DNA of 50,935 bases from Firmicutes bacterium CAG:884. GTDB lineage: Bacteria; Bacillota_I; Bacilli_A; RF39; UBA660. Under the pieces are notes generated by a model that was given only the letters and a program-made list of their open reading frames with translations, searched no databases and was not told where the DNA came from. Below, one piece after another: positions 1 through 6,815 of this stretch. A program made the translations under genes and the position numbers. How positions within the stretch are numbered: position 1 is the stretch's first letter; every line of letters begins with the position of its first letter. The stretch spans positions 1 to 50,935 of the forward strand of contig HF993343.1 in assembly GCA_000433875.1 (NCBI GenBank), read 5' to 3'.

Positions 1-347
1 TATACAAATGGTGTCACATCAATTGTAACACTACAACAATTTTCTTTATAATTTTTTATCCATGTTGACAACATTCCAAAATTTGATAATCCTTCGTCAA
101 TTGCTACTGAAGTTATCGATTCACCATCAAGCAAAACTCTATTTACTATTCTTTCTTTATCATTTATAGAATATTTTTTATTATTACTATTATTAATAAT
201 TTTTTTACCATGTTTATCAATAATATTTTCTAAATAATAAATATAACTTCTATTGACTTTATAAATTTTAGAAAGTTCTACAACACCAATTCCTTTTTTT
301 CTCTTATTATAAATATTTATTTTATCTTTGTAAGTTAATTTAGACAT
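1..347 (-). CDS. IS3-type transposase OrfA-like helix-turn-helix protein (partial)
   Basis: The gene runs leftwards from ATG at 347 and is cut by the window edge, leaving about 115 residues. The start reads MSKLTYKDKINIYNKRKKG, followed by a first helix-turn-helix around VVELSKIYKVNRSYIY and a second around ITSVAIDEGLSNFGMLSTW. Two consecutive HTH units of this kind are typical of OrfA proteins of IS3/IS150 elements, which bind the element ends; the integrase (OrfB) would lie outside the window. A Shine-Dalgarno GAGGT sits at about 356-360. The family is recognised by pattern only, so the exact IS group is open. Confidence 0.75.
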   Translation of the reverse strand, partial: MSKLTYKDKINIYNKRKKGIGVVELSKIYKVNRSYIYYLENIIDKHGKKIINNSNNKKYSINDKERIVNRVLLDGESITSVAIDEGLSNFGMLSTWIKNYKENCCSVTIDVTPFV

Positions 348-389
348 ATAAAAAACCTCGTTTCTATTTTGTCCAAGAAACGGGGTTCA
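1..389 (-). mobile_element. End of an IS3-family insertion sequence
   Basis: The inferred end is TGAACCCCG, read on the minus strand from 389, just upstream of the transposase gene. It is followed by a near-perfect inverted repeat (AACCTCGTTTCT at 356-367 and AGAAACGGGGTT at 376-387, one mismatch). IS3 elements usually begin with TG and end with CA. The other end is outside the window, so the boundary is an inference from the TG and the hairpin. Confidence 0.5.
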
Positions 390-408
390 TATCAAAAAGC
401 ACTTTTAT

Positions 409-437
409 TTGACTATTAATAATAAAAATTATAAAAT
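409..437 (+). promoter_or_regulatory. Promoter of the CYTH gene
   Basis: TTGACT at 409-414, a 17-base spacer and TAAAAT at 432-437. The start codon lies only 20 bases further, so the leader is very short. Confidence 0.5.
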
Positions 438-456
438 ATAACCAGGAGATAAAAGT

Positions 457-1071
457 ATGGAATACGAAGTAAGATTTTATTATAATTCAAACGAACTTGA
501 AAATATAATTTCAAAACTCAAATCAATTAAAGAACTAAAACAAAAACCAAGAACATATGAAAAAACAATTCAATATGACCATATATGTAAAGAATATAGT
601 TTCTACAATAAAGAAATAGACGGAAGATTTAGAATAAGAATCTCTAAAAATGAAAATGAAACAATATCAAAATTAAGTTGGAAACGAAGATTAAAAGATA
701 CAACTAAAGGGAAGGTTAATTGTGAAGAAGAAAAAGAAGTATACATAGACAATTATGAAAAATTTATTTATATAGTTGAGCAAGTTATGCATTTTAAATT
801 GATAGAAAGCTATGAAAGATATAGAAATATTTTTGAAAATGAAGAAATCGAAATTGCTTTAGATGAATACCCATTTGGTTTGGCACTTGAAATAGAAAGT
901 AAAAATAATAGAGAAGAAACAGTCATAAAATGGACTAAAAAACTAGACCTAAATATAAAAGATGCCTATAGACTATCTTGGGATGATAAATATAGAGAAC
1001 TATGTATAAATCAAGGCATTGAACAATATAATATTGTATCTTTTGATAAAAAAATGCCTGAAGTAAAATAA
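457..1071 (+). CDS. CYTH-like domain protein
   Basis: A 204-residue protein with features of the CYTH superfamily (CyaB adenylate cyclase / thiamine triphosphatase fold), whose members bind triphosphorylated substrates and divalent metal in a beta-barrel tunnel. The N-terminal EYEVRF (residues 2-7) is a variant of the ExExK signature with Arg for Lys. Further support comes from FRIRIS near residue 58, ERYRNIF near 120 and a closing ALDEYPFGLALEIE segment. The substrate cannot be told. ATG 457 follows AGGAGAT at a good distance. The gene sits next to an IS end and its neighbour is a HAD phosphatase, so the pair could both act on phosphorylated small molecules. Confidence 0.65.
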   Translation: MEYEVRFYYNSNELENIISKLKSIKELKQKPRTYEKTIQYDHICKEYSFYNKEIDGRFRIRISKNENETISKLSWKRRLKDTTKGKVNCEEEKEVYIDNYEKFIYIVEQVMHFKLIESYERYRNIFENEEIEIALDEYPFGLALEIESKNNREETVIKWTKKLDLNIKDAYRLSWDDKYRELCINQGIEQYNIVSFDKKMPEVK

Positions 1072-1108
1072 AAAAGCATAATTTTCTTTCCTTTTAATAT
1101 TATTATGG

Positions 1109-1114
1109 TATAAT
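1109..1114 (+). promoter_or_regulatory. Extended -10 element for the HAD gene
   Basis: TATAAT at 1109-1114 preceded by TGG; no convincing -35 box. The next gene starts 21 bases downstream with AAGGTGG as ribosome site. Confidence 0.45.
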
Positions 1115-1135
1115 ACATAAAAAGAAGGTGGACTA

Positions 1136-1630
1136 ATGAAAAACTTATATATTGATTTTGACGGCGTAATAATGGATACTATCAATAAAACATATGAAAT
1201 GATGGATGAAGAAAATATTGATAGAAAAAATAATGAAGAAGTAAAAAAGTTTTATGAAAACATAGACTGGAAAAGACTATTGAAAGAAACAAAGGAAATA
1301 AATGGTGCAATTGAAAAAGTAAAAAAACTAAACGATTCATCAAAGTTTAATGTTGCAATTCTAACACACGTAAACTCATTAGAAGAAGCAGTGGAAAAAG
1401 TAAGGTTTATAAGAAAATTTTATGATGATATAACTGTAATACCTGTACCAAAAGCCATATCAAAAACCAAAATGGTTCACACAAAAAATGCTATCTTAGT
1501 AGATGACTACACAGGTAATTTAGTCGAGTGGCGCAGTGAAGATGGAATCGGAATCAAGTTTTCAACAACTCCAAAACAAAGTGAGTTTAAAGTAATAGAT
1601 GACTTAGATAAAATATTTGAATTATTCTAA
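1136..1630 (+). CDS. HAD-superfamily phosphatase, 5'-nucleotidase (NT5C)-like
   Basis: This 164-residue protein opens with YIDFDGVIMDT, the HAD motif I DxDG with nucleophile Asp7 and acid/base Asp9. Motif II is likely ILTHVNS near residue 78, and motif IV is ILVDDYTGN near 120. The short length, with a compact cap between motifs I and II, fits the cytosolic deoxynucleotidase-like (NT5C) branch of HAD proteins, which dephosphorylate nucleoside monophosphates. The substrate is not provable from sequence. A terminator follows directly. Confidence 0.7.
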   Translation: MKNLYIDFDGVIMDTINKTYEMMDEENIDRKNNEEVKKFYENIDWKRLLKETKEINGAIEKVKKLNDSSKFNVAILTHVNSLEEAVEKVRFIRKFYDDITVIPVPKAISKTKMVHTKNAILVDDYTGNLVEWRSEDGIGIKFSTTPKQSEFKVIDDLDKIFELF

Positions 1631-1633
1631 TTA

Positions 1634-1663
1634 TTAGGAAATAACTAGTTTCCTAATTTTTTT
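1634..1663 (+). terminator. Rho-independent terminator after the HAD gene
   Basis: Stem TTAGGAAA / TTTCCTAA (1634-1641 and 1649-1656) followed by a run of T. Confidence 0.8.
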
Positions 1664-1664
1664 C

Positions 1665-1693
1665 TTGCAATCAAATATAAAACAATATATAAT
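1665..1693 (+). promoter_or_regulatory. mraY promoter
   Basis: TTGCAA (1665-1670), 17-base spacer, TATAAT (1688-1693). Close to the vegetative sigma consensus. Confidence 0.75.
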
Positions 1694-1711
1694 TAAATAG
1701 GAGATGATTAT

Positions 1712-2710
1712 ATGTTAATACTAGCGAAAGCAACAATGGCAATGATGATTGGATTTATTCTAGCAATAATCCTAGGACTAATATTAATACCACTATTAAG
1801 AAAGTTTCACATAGGTCAATCAGTTAGTATATATTTAAAAGAACAACATAAGAAAAAAAACGGTATACCAACAATGGGAGGACTAATATTTATCATAACA
1901 ACAATAGTAACCGTTATAATATTATTAATAATAAAAAAAATCGAATTTTCTGAAAATCTCTTTATATTAATGTATGTCTTTGTTGCATACGGAATCTTAG
2001 GATTTATTGATGATTATTTAATAGTCGTAAAAAAAGACAATAAAGGATTAACCGAAACTCAAAAATTATTAGGTCAACTCTTTATAGCGTTAGGCTTTTA
2101 TATAATCTATATGAAAAGTGGACACCAACCATTACTTGAAGTAAATGCCTTTGGCTTAAATATTGACATTAACTTTGGACCATTTTACATATTCTTTATA
2201 ATGTTTATAATGGTAGCAAGCAGTAATGCAGTAAATCTAACAGATGGTCTAGACGGACTAGCAGGCGGACTATCAATTATAGCATTCTTATGCTTTGCAT
2301 TAATAGCTTGGAACTCAAAATGGATTGTAGGCTATGAAGATATGGCAATATTCTGTTTTATCCTAATAGGATCACTTATGGGATTCCTAATGTTTAATAC
2401 ATATCCAGCAAAAGTATTTATGGGTGATACTGGATCACTTGCACTTGGTGGAGCATTAGGAGCAGTTGCAATCCTAACAGGCCGTGAATTAACTCTAATT
2501 TTAGTAGCAGGAGTATTCGTAATTGAAACACTATCTTGTATTATTCAAATAGCATCCGTAAAACTAACTGGGAAAAGAGTATTCTTAATGACACCACTAC
2601 ACCATCACTTTGAAAAATTAGGATGGCAAGAAAATGACATCGTAAAATCATTTTGGGTAGTAGGTCTAATATTTGCAATGATCGCAATCGCATTTGGTGT
2701 ATGGATATAA
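1712..2710 (+). CDS. mraY: Phospho-N-acetylmuramoyl-pentapeptide transferase MraY
   Basis: MraY is an integral membrane enzyme that moves phospho-MurNAc-pentapeptide from UDP onto undecaprenyl phosphate, giving lipid I. The protein has 332 residues and about ten hydrophobic segments. Visible family motifs are the Asp pair in GFIDDYL (Asp100, Asp101), NLTDGLDGLAGG (175-186), FMGDTGS (236-242) and the His cluster TPLHHHFEKLGW (294-305). The length fits the family. It stands alone between its own promoter and terminator rather than in a dcw cluster. It shows that the organism makes peptidoglycan, unlike true mollicutes. Confidence 0.97.
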   Translation: MLILAKATMAMMIGFILAIILGLILIPLLRKFHIGQSVSIYLKEQHKKKNGIPTMGGLIFIITTIVTVIILLIIKKIEFSENLFILMYVFVAYGILGFIDDYLIVVKKDNKGLTETQKLLGQLFIALGFYIIYMKSGHQPLLEVNAFGLNIDINFGPFYIFFIMFIMVASSNAVNLTDGLDGLAGGLSIIAFLCFALIAWNSKWIVGYEDMAIFCFILIGSLMGFLMFNTYPAKVFMGDTGSLALGGALGAVAILTGRELTLILVAGVFVIETLSCIIQIASVKLTGKRVFLMTPLHHHFEKLGWQENDIVKSFWVVGLIFAMIAIAFGVWI

Positions 2711-2732
2711 GTGTAGGAAACTACACTTTTTA
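2709..2732 (+). terminator. mraY terminator
   Basis: Stem AAGTGTAG / CTACACTT with a GAAA loop (2709-2728) and a T run, overlapping the stop codon. Confidence 0.85.
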
Positions 2733-2739
2733 TTATTCC

Positions 2740-2769
2740 TTGATTTTTTTATACTAAATGTGTTATAAT
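2740..2769 (+). promoter_or_regulatory. Promoter of the engB-der operon
   Basis: TTGATT (2740-2745), 18-base spacer, TATAAT (2764-2769). AGAGGTGA lies just before the engB start. Confidence 0.65.
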
Positions 2770-2792
2770 TATCCTAGTCAAAGAGGTGACTT

Positions 2793-3377
2793 ATGAAAAT
2801 AAAAAATGTTGAACTAAAAATAAGTGCAGTAAGAAGAAGTCAATACCCAGGTGATGAATTACCTGAATTTTTACTTGTCGGAAGATCCAATGTCGGAAAA
2901 AGCAGTTTTATAAATACACTAATAAATAGGAAAAATTATGCTAGAACTTCTTCAACTCCAGGTAAAACTCAAACCATAAACTTCTACCTAGTGAATGAAG
3001 AATTTTATTTAGTTGATGCTCCAGGATATGGTTATGCAACCCTATCAAAAAGAGAACAAAAAAAGTTTGGATTAATGATGGAAGACTATCTAATAAACCG
3101 TAAAAACTTAAAACACGTATTTATGTTAGTTGACTTTAGAAATAAACCAAGCAATGATGATATGCAAATGTATAAGTTCTTAAAATATTATAAAGTTCCC
3201 GTAACAATAGTAGCAACTAAAGTAGATAAAGTCGCAATCACTCACCAGCAAAAACAAAGAAGTGTAATATTAAATAATCTAGATTTAGTAGTAGGTGATG
3301 ATTTCCTTATGTTTTCAAACGTAACAAAACAAGGAAGAGACGAAGTTTACGAAAAAATAGAACGAATAATATCATAA
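2793..3377 (+). CDS. engB: Ribosome-biogenesis GTPase EngB/YsxC
   Basis: A 194-residue GTPase. The P-loop GRSNVGKS lies at residues 30-37, the switch threonine region is in RTSSTPGKTQ, DAPGYGYA is the G3 motif and TKVDK is the G4 motif. The length and the single G domain match YihA/YsxC, which helps assembly of the large ribosomal subunit. It is followed after 25 bases by an unknown gene and then der, another ribosome-assembly GTPase, so the operon may be devoted to 50S maturation. Confidence 0.95.
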   Translation: MKIKNVELKISAVRRSQYPGDELPEFLLVGRSNVGKSSFINTLINRKNYARTSSTPGKTQTINFYLVNEEFYLVDAPGYGYATLSKREQKKFGLMMEDYLINRKNLKHVFMLVDFRNKPSNDDMQMYKFLKYYKVPVTIVATKVDKVAITHQQKQRSVILNNLDLVVGDDFLMFSNVTKQGRDEVYEKIERIIS

Positions 3378-3402
3378 AACATAATATATTTTAGGTGATA
3401 TT

Positions 3403-3843
3403 ATGCATATAGAAAATTTTGATGATAAACTAATAATATATATAAATAAAAAGATTAATCTTGAAGAAATAAGTAATGTTTTATTAAAATCAAAAGCATT
3501 AGGCCTTGATATCAAACTTTATGACAATATCGTTTTGTATGAAGATGAAATCTTAGGCACAATCCTAGAACTAACAAATGAAAACGATAGTTATTTTACA
3601 ACATTTGATATGAATATATCCCTATCAAAAGAAAAAAGTTTTTTATTAAAAATTGAAGAAAATGCAGATATAGACATCAAAAAAGATATTTATAAATATA
3701 AAAATAATTACTATATGCAAATAAAAGAAAATGATTTCATAAAAATAGGACGCTTATTAGAATATTCAAAAATAATATATGGAAGTATTGTAAAAAAAAT
3801 AAAAAAAACAAAAAACAAAGTAAATGGAGGAATAGTAGTATGA
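3403..3843 (+). CDS. Hypothetical protein between engB and der
   Basis: I do not recognise this 146-residue protein. It is rich in Lys, Ile and Asp/Glu, has no signal peptide or membrane segment, and ends in a basic tail (KKIKKTKNK). The start has a clear ribosome site (TAGGTGAT). Its last bases overlap the der start codon as ATGA, so its translation is probably coupled to that of der. Position between two ribosome-assembly GTPases hints at a related role, but no motif supports that. Confidence 0.7.
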   Translation: MHIENFDDKLIIYINKKINLEEISNVLLKSKALGLDIKLYDNIVLYEDEILGTILELTNENDSYFTTFDMNISLSKEKSFLLKIEENADIDIKKDIYKYKNNYYMQIKENDFIKIGRLLEYSKIIYGSIVKKIKKTKNKVNGGIVV

Positions 3844-5156
3844 GAAAAAATGTAGTCGCACTTGTTGGAAGACCAAATGTAGGAAAATCAACACTATTTA
3901 ATAGATTAGTAGGTAGAAAACAAGCAATAATTGAAGACATACCAGGTATAACAAGAGATAGAATATATGGATTAGTTAATTATAACAATTATTGTTTTCA
4001 TCTAATCGATACCGGAGGAATTGATCTAGGAACAGACTCTTTCAGAAGAGAAATAAAAGGACAAGTTGATCTTGCAATCGATGAAGCTGATGTTGTTGTA
4101 TTTGTTGTAGATGCTAAAGAAACATTAACAGCAAATGATTATGCTGTAAGAGATATGTTATTAAAATCAGGAAAAAAAGTAATTGTAGCAGTTAATAAAT
4201 GTGATAGCAAAGAATCTGAAAACCATAAATATGACTTTTATGAATTAGGATTTGAAGACTATATATATATAAGTGCTGAAGCCAAAGATGGCATAAGTGA
4301 TTTACTAGATAAAATTGTAGAAGATTTTAATGAAACTGAATATGAAGAAGAAAAAGGAATTAAATTTTCTATAATAGGACGACCAAATGTTGGAAAAAGT
4401 AGTTTAACAAACGCTTTATTAAATGAAGAAAGAGTAGTAGTATCACCAGTAGCTGGAACAACAAGAGATGCAATCGATACACCATTTAAATATAATGATG
4501 AAGACTTTACTGTAATTGATACAGCTGGAATGCGCAAAAGAGGAAAAATATACGAAAATGTTGAACACTATAGTTTATTAAGAGCCTTAAAAGCAATTGA
4601 TAGATCAGATGTTTGTGTTCTTGTATTAGATGCTAAAGAAGGAATAATTGAACATGATAAACATATAGCAGGATATGCTTTAGAAGCCGGAAAACCTGTT
4701 GTTATAGTAGTTAATAAATGGGATGTTATTGAAAATAAAGATGAAGAAATGAAAAAATTCAAAGAAAATATTCGAAATAATTTCCAATTTATGCCATATG
4801 CACCTATAGTATTCCTATCAGCAAAAACTAAAAAAAGAATTGGAACACTAATGCCTGAAGTAATTAAATGTTATGAAAATACACATAAAGAAATTAAAAC
4901 ATCGGCAATCAATGATTGCATTATGGATGCATACTTACTTAACTTACCACCTTCATATAAAGGTAAAAGACTTAAGATTTACTTTACAAAACAAGTATCA
5001 TCCGCACCACCAACATTTAATATTTCCGTAAACAATAAAGGATTAATACATTTCTCATATCCAAGATATTTGGAAAATAAAATAAGAGAAACATTTGATT
5101 TTAGCGGAACACCAATAGTATTACAATTTAAGAATAAAGGAGAAGAGGATGTCTAA
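3840..5156 (+). CDS. der: Double-domain ribosome-assembly GTPase Der (EngA)
   Basis: At 438 residues the protein has the full Der architecture. G domain 1 has GRPNVGKS (10-17), DTGG (57-60) and NKCD (119-122). G domain 2 has GRPNVGKS (180-187), DTAG (227-230) and NKWD (292-295). A C-terminal KH-like domain follows from about residue 350. Der is an essential factor in 50S assembly. The gene is preceded by GGAGG and overlaps its upstream neighbour by four bases. Confidence 0.97.
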   Translation: MRKNVVALVGRPNVGKSTLFNRLVGRKQAIIEDIPGITRDRIYGLVNYNNYCFHLIDTGGIDLGTDSFRREIKGQVDLAIDEADVVVFVVDAKETLTANDYAVRDMLLKSGKKVIVAVNKCDSKESENHKYDFYELGFEDYIYISAEAKDGISDLLDKIVEDFNETEYEEEKGIKFSIIGRPNVGKSSLTNALLNEERVVVSPVAGTTRDAIDTPFKYNDEDFTVIDTAGMRKRGKIYENVEHYSLLRALKAIDRSDVCVLVLDAKEGIIEHDKHIAGYALEAGKPVVIVVNKWDVIENKDEEMKKFKENIRNNFQFMPYAPIVFLSAKTKKRIGTLMPEVIKCYENTHKEIKTSAINDCIMDAYLLNLPPSYKGKRLKIYFTKQVSSAPPTFNISVNNKGLIHFSYPRYLENKIRETFDFSGTPIVLQFKNKGEEDV

Positions 5157-5168
5157 ACATCCTTTTTT
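5146..5168 (+). terminator. der terminator
   Basis: Stem AGGATG / CATCCT (5146-5151 and 5158-5163) plus six T, spanning the stop codon. Confidence 0.8.
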
Positions 5169-5217
5169 GGTACGATAAACTAAGAAAATCATATACTACT
5201 TGTAGGAGGGTGTTTAA

Positions 5218-5460
5218 ATGAATTTTTCAGACAATTTTTTTAGAAGGGTTGAAAAGAAAACAAATGTAGATAAAGGAACAATTATTGATTTGGCAAAGAA
5301 ATTACAAGAAACAGATTTAAAAAATGAAAATACATTAAGGGAAATAATTCAAACATTAGGTAATATGACAGGAAGAGAAATAAGCAAAGAAAGAGAAAAT
5401 AAAATAATAAAAGCAGTTGTAAATGATGAAGTCCCTAAAAATATTGATAAAATGATATAA
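5218..5460 (+). CDS. Stage VI sporulation protein F-like small protein
   Basis: This 80-residue protein resembles SpoVIF (YjcC) of Bacillus. The similarity covers the start with FFRRVEKKTNVDKGTIIDLA, a central helix ending in ETDLKNENTLREIIQ, and the tail SKERENKIIKAVVND. SpoVIF is needed late in spore coat assembly under GerE control. ATG 5218 has a strong AGGAGG. Family membership rests on remembered motif order and length. Some non-sporulating Bacilli may keep such genes, so sporulation itself is not proven. Confidence 0.7.
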   Translation: MNFSDNFFRRVEKKTNVDKGTIIDLAKKLQETDLKNENTLREIIQTLGNMTGREISKERENKIIKAVVNDEVPKNIDKMI

Positions 5461-5462
5461 TT

Positions 5463-5543
5463 GGAAAAATGTGATAAAACAGCATAAAAAAGCCGGAAAA
5501 ATGTGATAAAACAACTTGAAATAGATGGAAAAATGTGATAAAA
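5463..5543 (+). repeat. Three 17-bp direct repeats with a 32-bp period
   Basis: GGAAAAATGTGATAAAA occurs at 5463-5479, 5495-5511 and 5527-5543, each exactly 32 bases after the last. The 15-base spacers differ. The third copy supplies the extended -10 of the pheS promoter. Confidence 0.9.
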
Positions 5544-5544
5544 T
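5516..5544 (+). promoter_or_regulatory. pheS-pheT promoter
   Basis: TTGAAA (5516-5521), 17-base spacer ending in TGTGA, TAAAAT (5539-5544). An extended -10 promoter placed directly in front of the T-box. Confidence 0.7.
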
Positions 5545-5550
5545 CATAAT

Positions 5551-5758
5551 CAAGAAAGCAAGGAGTATATCTAAGTAGTTATTTTAAGACTCTTACAGGA
5601 ACAATAGCTGTTAACTGAGAACTATTGAGAAAGGTAAAATAATGAATTTCAATATATGAGCTTTAACCGTTAAAATGAGCGTTAATCATAAAGAGCCTTT
5701 TTAGGAATATGGGTGGTACCACGGATTATATTCGCCCCATAACTATAAGGCTCTTTTT
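5551..5758 (+). promoter_or_regulatory. T-box riboswitch, phenylalanine
   Basis: A T-box leader senses uncharged tRNA and lets transcription continue. The conserved box GGTGGTACCACGG lies at 5712-5724. The terminator stem is formed by AAGAGCCTT near 5691 and AAGGCTCTT near 5747, followed by T. The specifier TTC in GAATTTCAAT (5648-5650) codes for Phe, which agrees with the downstream pheS-pheT genes. Binding of uncharged tRNA-Phe would form the antiterminator and switch on synthetase expression. Confidence 0.93.
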
Positions 5759-5777
5759 AATTTATAGGAGGAAAATT

Positions 5778-6815
5778 ATGAACTTAAACGAAATAAAAAC
5801 AAAAATGTTGGAAGAATTAAACAAAGCAGAAAACATTAAAGAACTAAATGATTTAAAAGTATCATATCAAGGAAAAAAAGGAATAATAACAGAATTGATG
5901 TCTAAAATGAAAGACTTAAATCCTGAAGAAAGAAAAACATTCGGAATGGAAGTTAATGATGTTAGAAATAGTTTCAATGAAATATATGAAACAAAATTAA
6001 AAGAACTAAATGAAAAAGAACTAAACGAAAAACTAGAAAAAGATGCAATTGATATTACCTTACCAGCAACAAAAATAAAAACAGGAAGTCCAAATATTCT
6101 TGAAAAAGTTGTTGAAGAAGTAGAAGAATTAATGATGTCAATGGGATATGATGTTGTAGACGGACCAGAAATAGAAGAAGACCATTTTAACTTTGAAATG
6201 CTAAATATACCAAAAGGACATCCAGCAAGAGATGCTCAAGATACATTCTATTTAGAAGATGAAAAAATCCTTTTAAGAAGTCAAACATCACCAGTTCAAG
6301 CAAGAGTAATGTTAGAAGGAAAAGGCGAAAAACCAATAAGAGTAATTTGCCCAGGAAAAACATATAGAAGAGATGACGATGATGCCACACACTCTCATCA
6401 ATTTATGCAAATTGAAGGATTACTAGTTGATAAAGATGTAAGTTTGTGTGATCTAAAAGGAACATTTGATATAATTGCAAAAAAACTATTTGGTGAAGAC
6501 TGTGTAACAAGATTTAGACCAAGTTATTATCAATTCACAGAACCATCAGTAGAAATGGATATAAGCTGTTTTGCATGTCACGGAAAAGGCTGTCAACTAT
6601 GTAAAAATACAGGCTGGATAACAGTATCAGGAGCAGGAATAGTTCATCCAAATGTCTTAAGAAATTGTGGTTATGATCCAGAAAAATGGACAGGCTTTGC
6701 CTTTGGCTTTGGAGCTGAACGCTTAGCAATGTTAAAATATGGCATAAATGATATAAGAGTATTCTATAATACTGATTTAAGAGAACTTGAAACTTTTAAT
6801 AGGAGGGAAAAATAA
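5778..6815 (+). CDS. pheS: Phenylalanine-tRNA ligase alpha subunit
   Basis: PheS carries the class II catalytic core of the alpha2-beta2 enzyme that charges tRNA-Phe. The start is ATG 5778 with AGGAGG eight bases upstream; a longer reading frame would run into the T-box terminator. The 345-residue protein shows an N-terminal coiled-coil arm, motif 1 near DGPEIEEDHFNF, motif 2 in RVICPGKTYRRD, and motif 3 in GFGAERLAMLKYG near the end. The Cys-rich CFACHGKGCQLCKNTGW is common in Gram-positive PheS. It overlaps pheT by one base. Confidence 0.96.
   Translation: MNLNEIKTKMLEELNKAENIKELNDLKVSYQGKKGIITELMSKMKDLNPEERKTFGMEVNDVRNSFNEIYETKLKELNEKELNEKLEKDAIDITLPATKIKTGSPNILEKVVEEVEELMMSMGYDVVDGPEIEEDHFNFEMLNIPKGHPARDAQDTFYLEDEKILLRSQTSPVQARVMLEGKGEKPIRVICPGKTYRRDDDDATHSHQFMQIEGLLVDKDVSLCDLKGTFDIIAKKLFGEDCVTRFRPSYYQFTEPSVEMDISCFACHGKGCQLCKNTGWITVSGAGIVHPNVLRNCGYDPEKWTGFAFGFGAERLAMLKYGINDIRVFYNTDLRELETFNRREK

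Noticed and set aside
5463..5543. Regular short repeats that could be a small CRISPR array
   Set aside because: Only three units of 17 bases with 15-base gaps, no leader or cas genes, and the last unit serves as a promoter.
5709..5777. Extended N-terminus of PheS from an ATG at 5709
   Set aside because: It lies in the T-box and terminator; AGGAGG points to ATG 5778.
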